A DNA stretch of 64,000 bases from Mugil cephalus (Eukaryota; Chordata; Actinopteri; Mugiliformes; Mugilidae): assembly GCF_022458985.1 (NCBI RefSeq), contig NC_061788.1, forward strand, positions 1,298,326-1,362,325, in the 5' to 3' direction. Numbering within the stretch: position 1 is the stretch's first letter; each line of letters opens with the position of its first letter. Below, one piece after another: positions 58,601 through 64,000 of the stretch. The position numbers were made by a program, and so were the translations under genes. The notes below the pieces were generated by a model, which saw only the letters and a list, made by a program, of their open reading frames with translations, had not been told where the DNA came from and ran no database searches.

Positions 58601-61600
58601 CTTAAGCATCTTTGTTTTGGGTTCTGTTGTGATCATTTTGTGATGGTTTTGTCTCTTTGTGGTCATTTAGTGTCTTTTTGTAGTTGTTTTGTGTCTGTGT
58701 GGTCATTTCATGTCTCATTGTGGACAATTTGTGTCTCTTTGAGATTGTTTTGTGTCTCTTTGTGGTCAATTTATGTCTTTTTGTGGTCATTTTGTAGTGG
58801 TATGACATGACGTCTTTGTTTTGTATTATTTTGTGCGTGTTTTTTTTAACGCCAACTACTAAAAATCTGCTAAAATTTGCATGCTAACAAATTACACAAT
58901 AATGCTTAACATGCTAACATCTTGGTTGAATTTTATCTTTAGCATGCTAATGCTGTTTGCATTAGCTTAAAGAACAACACGACTCATTTGATTCTGCAGT
59001 ACCAGCCTTCACCACTAGAGCAAACTCATCTCACAGCCCAGAGTTGTTTCAAGGTAACAGCTTTGTTGTGTCCCGCTCTCTTACAGCTAAGCTACCAGAG
59101 CCGACCACCATGAGTTCACAGACACCCCCCCCACCACAAAGAGCCGGAGTCCAAACAGGACCAGAACCCTACTCCCCAACATACCCCCCCTCTCCGGCCT
59201 CCACCACCTTAGGAGACTACGACGTTCAAGACTTTAACATCAAGTTGGAGTCGCAGCCAGTTCGAGGCGACACTTTGGCCCCCATACAGATTCCTCCGTT
59301 ACCCGAACCCGGGATGAAACCAGAACGCCTCGACATCTCCCACGGGGAAGAGGAGGGGGGGCAGTCGGGGTCGGGCCGTGGAGACGGAGGGAGCAGCGAT
59401 GACGGCAGCTCTAGTGGGGCTGAGACGCCAGAAACGGCAGCGAGTCCTGACCACGTTATTCCAAAGGGTTTCACACCAGACGGACAACAACCCGCCGTGG
59501 TTTTCAAAGAGGAACACACCCCATCGGTGCTGGACCTCGGGCGCATTTCGGGCATCGCAGTGGGTGGAGAGTCATCAGCCAAACCGCCTTTCCACGTCAT
59601 CATCGTCAACGTGCACAGCCAGAACCAGTCAGGTGAGCTAATGGGTCAGTAAACCAATTAGATGTTTGGGGGCGGGGCTCAATGTGGTGGTCATACTTTT
59701 CACCAGAGTGCGCAGACTTCTCAAAAGTTTTATTCCGAGGTCATTATTTCTAACTGGCATATTAGAGTATGACACTGGTGAAAAGCATTCTGGGAAACCT
59801 GGTTGTATCCACAGACTGCAGCTCCTCTAAGGCGAAGCCAAAGCTACTAGAGCTCCCCCTGGTGGCTGGAGGCTGCAGTGTAGGTCATAAGCTCCACCCC
59901 CTCTATGTTAGTGGGCGGGGCTTGTGCTAAAAACTAAAAACACTACAATACATGTCTGTCTTTTTATGTAGTGAATATAATGTCGATGAATATCCAAGTG
60001 TCCTTTTTTTTAGTTTGTTATTTGACATTATAGGAACAGGATGTGACATAATGGAGACCACCAGTTGCCATGCCAACCTCTCCTTAAGGAAGTATATATG
60101 TACATTGTACAGCTCAGTGTATAATCCAACGTTTCCTTATAGCTGGTGGAGGTAGAGCAGAGCATAGGATTAGTTAAACACAAAAAAGAGTGAGTCTGGA
60201 GGAAGTGTGGGCGGGGCATCTATATCGTGGCTCCGCCCTTGGACCGTACTGATCAGACTCTGGCTACAAACTCACAAGATGGTGTCGGCCGTAACCCCTG
60301 GAAAATAGCATCAGTTTGGACCAATGAGAGGGAGTGGAGAGGTGGTGTCCATATTTATATACAGTCTATGGGGGAGAGGTGTTTGGTCCACATACCTTTA
60401 AGCGAGGACATTTTTCTTCCAGAACCACGTCCCGTTTGTTATGTTGTGCTGTCGAGGACTTTTAGGAAACAGCCTGTGGTTGCGTTACCTTTGTGTCTTT
60501 GCACGCTGACAGATTCCTAGTTTTCTGCCGAGCCAGATGTGGAAATTATGAAGTCAGTCGTCTCTGAGTGGACAGTTTTGTAGCTAAACACTTCCCAGAG
60601 TGTCTCCTCCGGGACATCGGCTCAGCCTTCCCCATCCTTCCCGTCTGTTCTTTTTTCTTTCTCTGGTGGTGGTCCAGCGCAGTGATTATCCGTGGTTGTG
60701 TTTAGTGTGTCGACTATTCAACTGTCACATGTTAACGTCTACACACAGAGTCAACAGCAGCCAGACTGTGGACTTTAATTGTCTTGTGTCCAGAGAGAAT
60801 CCTTCAGAGACTAACAACTTGTCAAACAGCGTCTGCGCCGTGTTTTCCCACATTCGTCTGTATTAGCGTTTCAACACGGACCGAGGACGTCTCACTCTCC
60901 AAGAAAAACCCCAGACTCTTTACTATCTTCTGACCATGTTTGAACTCTCAGACAATGGACCCCGGTACAGACTCAGAGGGGACCCCCAGACCCCTAGACC
61001 CCCCAGACCCCAGACCCCCAGACCCCAGACCCCCAGACCCTGTAGCCCCTATAGCCTCTGGGCTACCAGGGCTCCAGCAAAATGGACCTTTGGTCCTTTA
61101 GCGTCTCCTTGTATTGATTATTAGTGTTTCAGTCATCGTCTTCATCTTTGTGGTTTTTGTCTCTATGTGGTGGTTTCATGTCCCTTCTATATCTCTTTTG
61201 TGTTTCATTTGTGGTCCTTTTGTGTCTTTTTGTAGTTTTATGACCCAGCATGTTTGTTTATATCCTTTTGTGGTTGTGTTGTTCTTCCTTTTTTAGTTGG
61301 GATCTTCCTCTTTGCGTTTTCTTTCAGACTCTTTGTGATCTTTTTGTGTCTCTTTGTAGTTGTTGTCTGTCTCTTCGTGGTCTTTTTTTTGTGTCTCTTC
61401 GTAGTTTTATGACCAAGTATCTTGGTTTTGTCGTCATCATTTTGTGTCTTTTTGTAGTTGTTTTGTGTCTCTGTGTGGTCGGTTTATGTCTCTTTGTAGT
61501 TTTATGACCCAGCATTTTATGTTTTTATCATTTTGTGTCCTTCTTTTGTGTCATTTTGTGTCTCTTTATAGTTGTTGTGTGTCTCTTGTTGGCTGTCCTG

Positions 61601-63783
61601 TGTCTTTTTGTAGCTTTATGACACAACATCCTTCTTTTTTATCTCTTTGTGGACATTTTGTGTCTCTTTGAGGTTGTTTTCTGTCTTTTTATGGTTATTT
61701 TACATCTCTTTGTTGGATATTTGCGGTGTTTTTGCAGTGTTTGTAGTCTCTGTTTGTAGTTTTATGACCCAGCATATTTGTTTTGTATTATTTTGTGGTT
61801 TTGTGTCTCTTTGTCGTTTTTTTGACCTGGCATCTTTGTTTTTATAATCTTTTGTGGTAGTTTTGTGTCTCTTTGTGGTTTGGAGTCAGACCACTAACAT
61901 TACCCATCTTTGTTCAGGGTTTCATGTACACGTTAAGATAAAATCAGCCTGATAGTTGACGAGTGTTGAGGAGTAATTATAAATGTAATAAAGAAGGAGC
62001 CCTGGGCCTCTCGTCAGGTTAATCCAGCCACATGTAAAAAAAAAAAAAGGATGTTTATATGAACCATAGGAGTAAAATAAGAGAGAGGCCCCATGTGTGG
62101 ATTGAGTTGAGGCCCCAGAATCAGCCACACCTCCGTCCACTCACTCAGATTACAGGTTTGTTGAGCCCGGTGCCGAGCGGTGCCATCTTCCAGCACTGCT
62201 GTTTATTATTGATACATATATCATCGCGAGGCAGGCGCCGCTTCCAATGAGGCGACGTTTCCACGGCGCGAGGAAATTTACCAAACCCAGCTCTTATGTT
62301 GGGTCACGTTCTGACTCCGTTCCCCCACAAACCAGCTTCCATATGCACCATAAAGTCCTAATGAAGAGACACAAGCGTGTATTGTTTGAGAGCCGCCGCT
62401 GGCACCGATAGACCTTAATCATAAGCAACACAGGCCCCCCGACTGTTAACCATCCAGATACGCTCTTTGGCTCCTTTTAATCAATGTCAGAAAGGAGCTG
62501 CTGTGGGATCCTGGCACAGCAACCAGGACCCAGATCCTTCACTTTGTGTAGCAATAACAAAACACTCCCAAAATCCTACTAAAGTAGAGGTGGAGAAATA
62601 TTATCAGATGTTACAGTAGGTCAGAAACTAGAGTTTCTTCAGTGAAATAAAACTCAACAGATTCAAACTCTTTCCTTCTTCTTTTCTTTATCCTTTTTTT
62701 TGGGTGTCGGTAAATACTATTATTTCTAAACACCTGAAACACGAGCTTTGTTTAACAAACCAACACTGTGCTTTCATATTTTTAAATTTTAGCTTTGTGT
62801 TTTCTGATTCAAATCTTTTTCACCGTCCTCGTGGTTTAAAAGTACAAACTGAGGAATTAGCGCCACCTGCTGTTTGTCTCAGTGAAGCGCTGTCGTAAAG
62901 CAGCTACTAGCGACTAAACCTATAAAAATAACTGGAATTTATTAAAAACGTGTTTGTTTTAGTATTTTCGTTAAAAAATGTCTCAATTTATGATCTTTTA
63001 AAGTCCACGTGATTCTCTATCAACTATGCGCCACATGGTGACTAGCCTCACAGAATCCGAGCCCCTCAGTGTCTTAAATAGTTCTTCGCCTCCATCTTGC
63101 GGGAAAATGGTGGAACTACAGATAATAAACACAGCATAGCCATCTTGTAGTGAAATTTAGCTTAGCATTGATACGTAGCCTTGGTGGCTGTTTTTTTTCT
63201 GGGGAGCTACACTTGCGAATAATATGGAGAGAAAACCAATATTCTTACGAATTGAAGGCTAAATAAAATGTACGTTGCCTCCTGTAGCGAATCAGTAGCA
63301 TTTTGGAACCAGATTCATTTTCAAGACATAAAAACCCAACGTCGAGGAACTTTGGGTTCTTTGGTTTGTTTCAAATGTCCAGAGGGAGAGTGGACCTGGT
63401 TCTATTTTTTACTAGAACCTTTGGAGAACATGTGAGCTCTGTGGTATTTCTAGAAACTCTTGGTCTAACCTATCTATGGAGACCAGGGTCCATGGAGACC
63501 AGGGTCTATAGAGACCAGGGTCCATGGAGACCAGGGTCAGGAACAAGGACCTGTTGGTCCTGATTTATTTTGGGTTATGTCTTTTGTTTTTAACTCTTTT
63601 GTTTCCCATCTGTCTCTAGTTGAACAGGTCCTGGACATCTTGAACCAGCCCCTGATGGGACTGCAGCCTCACATCCCTCACATCACTGACCTCAGCCAAA
63701 TTAGCAGCGTCGACGCCGACTCCCTCGAGGCCTCCCCCATCCACCTGACTCCGACGGTCAGCTTCGTCAATGGAAAACACGAG
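46673..63783 (+). CDS. vcan: Versican core protein, 5' part (incomplete at right edge)
   Basis: Seven coding exons lie in the window and give 585 aa: 46,673-46,736, 47,086-47,466, 51,073-51,247, 52,152-52,279, 52,883-53,179, 59,087-59,632 and 63,620-63,783. Versican is a large hyaluronan-binding chondroitin sulfate proteoglycan of the extracellular matrix. Residues 1-20 are a signal peptide. An Ig V domain follows (LPCHF to GLYRCEV), then two link modules with four cysteines each ([22 protein letters not shown] and [13 protein letters not shown]). Together they form the hyaluronan-binding G1 domain. Exon 59,087-59,632 starts the GAG-alpha region: proline/acid-rich, with the attachment motif EEGGQSGSG. 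Exon 63,620-63,783 ends [13 protein letters not shown], which I align with TTPSVQYINGKHL in human GAG-alpha. GAG-beta and the EGF, lectin and CCP domains would lie beyond the window. Neighbour xrcc4 upstream agrees with mammalian synteny. Whether this is the a or b teleost copy is unknown. Confidence 0.95.
47467..51072 (+). other. versican intron between Ig exon and first link exon
   Basis: 3.6 kb without a recognised nested gene. It holds a dispersed repeat (48,955-49,435), a GGAAGCA/GAAACTG run (49,793-49,852), a GGACC run (49,960-49,983) and AT-rich sequence of TTTTCAGACATTT type (about 50,300-50,960). The 96-codon frame at 49,922-50,212 has no domain. Confidence 0.45.
48955..49435. repeat. 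Dispersed repeat, copy A of a pair
   Basis: It matches 59,850-60,375 in the same orientation, from AGAGCTCCCCCTGGTGGCTG through ACCACCAGTTGCCATGCCAA and GGGCGGGGCAT to GTGTCCATATTTATATACAG. It is noncoding. The last phrase is of a kind found very widely in fish genomes, so this is probably a SINE-like or composite repeat; its class is not identified. Confidence 0.75.
51248..52151 (+). other. versican intron rich in TTTTCAGACATTTTATT-like sequence
   Basis: Most of the intron is a degenerate AT-rich repeat with phrases such as TTTTATTAATATTTCT and TTTTCAGACATATT. It holds several pyrimidine-plus-CAG sites that look like splice acceptors but open no matching frame. Confidence 0.5.
52280..52882 (+). 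other. versican intron with AGCTT run and AT-rich repeat
   Basis: GCTTA units repeat at about 52,306-52,335. The rest is the same degenerate AT-rich repeat as in the two preceding introns, for example TTTTTCAGACATTTTATT near 52,515 and 52,605. Confidence 0.5.
53740..54530. repeat. Diverged tandem repeat with units of about 170-240 bp
   Basis: Units begin at about 53,807, 54,031, 54,199 and 54,438 with GTCT(G/C)(A/C/G)ATG-type phrases. They share CTGGATCCATTCAGCTGATA (first and third units) or close variants, GAACAAAT-type and TTCAGTGGAA phrases. It lies in versican intron 6. There is no coding frame. Confidence 0.65.
55305..55565. repeat. Dispersed repeat, copy 2 of 3
   Basis: Same element as at 15,545-15,860. 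Here it shares CTGAACGCTG and AATCTCTCTAAGTGGTTTAG with copy 1. Its right edge is about 17 bases from the 3' end of the tRNA-Pro gene. Confidence 0.7.
55582..55653 (-). tRNA. tRNA-Pro (anticodon UGG)
   Basis: The 72-base minus-strand sequence folds as a full cloverleaf: acceptor stem GGCTCGT/ACGAGCC with discriminator C, D arm, anticodon stem CTCGC/GCGAG with loop TTTGGGT (anticodon TGG at 55,619-55,621), and T arm CCGGG/CCCGG around TTCAAAT. Internal box A and box B sequences are intact and no intron is present. It reads CCA and, by wobble, other proline codons. It lies antisense in versican intron 6. A T4 terminator is not seen in the first 60 or so bases downstream. Confidence 0.95.
55895..56155. 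repeat. Dispersed repeat, copy 3 of 3
   Basis: Same element as at 15,545 and 55,305, here with AGTGGTTTTGTTCTGGAGG and the right part ATGAAACCAGAAGAAAATGA as in copy 1. It lies about 240 bases beyond the tRNA gene, in the same orientation as copy 2. Confidence 0.7.
58610..58815. repeat. T-rich minisatellite, TTTGTGTCTCTTTGTGGTCA type
   Basis: About seven units of roughly 30 bases with TTTTGTGTCT and TTGTGGTCATTT. Same family as 1137-2440 and 61,130-61,890. The minus-strand frame 58,602-58,808 (lysine/threonine repeats) is an artefact. Confidence 0.75.
59850..60375. repeat. Dispersed repeat, copy B of a pair
   Basis: Matches 48,955-49,435 along its length. It carries an extra stretch near 60,075-60,110 absent from copy A. 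Noncoding. Confidence 0.75.
60985..61040. repeat. GACCCCCA/GACCCCAGA tandem run
   Basis: A short C-rich tandem run, AGACCCCCAGACCCC and variants. It is translated as an RPQTPRP repeat in the frame 60,936-61,124, which is not a gene. Confidence 0.8.
61130..61890. repeat. T-rich minisatellite, TTTTGTGTCTCTTTGTAGTT type
   Basis: Tandem units of about 30 bases, grouped into larger blocks separated by ATGACCCAGCAT phrases (near 61,230, 61,505 and 61,765, with a variant near 61,618), so a higher-order period exists. Frames within it are artefacts. Confidence 0.8.
62995..63235. repeat. Dispersed repeat, inverted partner of 11,540-11,765
   Basis: The reverse complement of this segment matches the astacin-intron repeat, for example AGCTTAGCATTGATACGTAG here and ACCATGTGGCGCA on the other strand. 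The two copies are about 51 kb apart and in opposite orientation. Confidence 0.7.
63475..63540. repeat. 16-bp minisatellite, GGAGACCAGGGTCCAT
   Basis: Four units of 16 bases with the same core (GAGACCAGGGTC) as the array in zcchc9 intron 3. It ends about 80 bases before the last versican exon in the window. Confidence 0.85.
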
Positions 63784-64000
63784 GTATTGTCCTTACGCTG
63801 TTTAAAGAGACAGAGGTGACCACAACTCAAGACCAGAGAGGTGGTGGTGGATCAGACAGAAATACCAAACCTTCATCCAGCCTTTCCTGGCGTCCTTGTT
63901 TTCATGGTTCCAGTTGTTTGTTTTGGTGCTGCTTCTTCTTATATAATCTGGACTGTATACTCTGTTTTCCTTTTAAAAGCCTTATTCTCACGGGACTGGT
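63784..64000 (+). other. versican intron 8, cut by window edge
   Basis: It begins with donor GTATTG after GKHE and runs off the window. No exon seen. The frame could read on through the donor for about 12 codons before a stop. Confidence 0.5.

Larger units (their letters stand above)
53180..59086 (+). other. versican intron 6, 5.9 kb
   Basis: It contains A-rich degenerate repeat near its start (53,225-53,620), the tandem repeat at 53,740-54,530, two copies of a dispersed repeat flanking a tRNA-Pro gene, and a T-rich minisatellite (58,610-58,815). Open frames at 56,389-57,192 on both strands show no domain I can name. The phrase AGCATGCTAATGCTGTTTGC occurs twice, near 58,535 and 58,940, within a local duplication of about 100 bases. 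Confidence 0.5.
59633..63619 (+). other. versican intron 7, splitting the GAG-alpha region
   Basis: 4.0 kb between the two GAG-alpha exons. It contains the second copy of a dispersed repeat (59,850-60,375), a GACCCCCA run (60,985-61,040), the T-rich minisatellite (61,130-61,890), an inverted dispersed repeat (62,995-63,235) and a 16-bp minisatellite (63,475-63,540). No further exon recognised. Confidence 0.5.

Overview
The window is vertebrate nuclear DNA and almost certainly comes from a teleost fish. Genes are split by GT-AG introns, except for one intronless amine GPCR. The spacers are AT-rich and full of microsatellites, minisatellites and short dispersed repeats. The gene order zcchc9 - xrcc4 - vcan matches the human 5q14 neighbourhood. 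The GPCR looks like alpha-2D adrenoceptor (adra2d), a subtype kept by fish and absent from placental mammals. I cannot name the species.

Layout. 1-3.5 kb: T-rich degenerate tandem repeat and unassigned sequence. 3.5-5.0 kb (-): adra2d, one 485-codon exon. 5.0-8.8 kb: spacer with a CpG-rich patch near 6.5 kb and repeats. 8.9-13.5 kb (-): a ten-exon astacin metalloprotease, rebuilt here as 297 aa. 13.5-14.9 kb: head-to-head promoter interval. 14.9-17.6 kb (+): zcchc9, five coding exons, 288 aa. 17.6-25.4 kb: gene-poor spacer with two minisatellite arrays and a Tc1-like remnant. 25.4-43.6 kb (+): xrcc4, a probable noncoding first exon plus eight coding exons, 376 aa. 44.8 kb to the right edge (+): the 5' part of a versican gene (signal peptide, Ig, two link modules, a short GAG-alpha region). 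A tRNA-Pro(UGG) gene lies antisense in a versican intron at 55.6 kb.

The genes are functionally independent: adrenergic signalling, extracellular proteolysis, nucleolar RNA binding, DNA end joining and extracellular matrix. Their order reflects conserved vertebrate synteny, not a shared pathway.

I found no convincing new biological system. The items most worth a second look are: (1) a versican GAG-alpha region that is shortened and split by an extra intron; (2) minisatellites that run exactly into splice sites of xrcc4 and zcchc9; (3) one 28-bp minisatellite family present as four separate arrays; (4) an adra2d tail in which serine replaces the usual palmitoylation cysteine; (5) a near-perfect Tc1-type hairpin in versican intron 1. 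All exon models were built by eye from reading frame, splice consensus and phase agreement, without transcript data.
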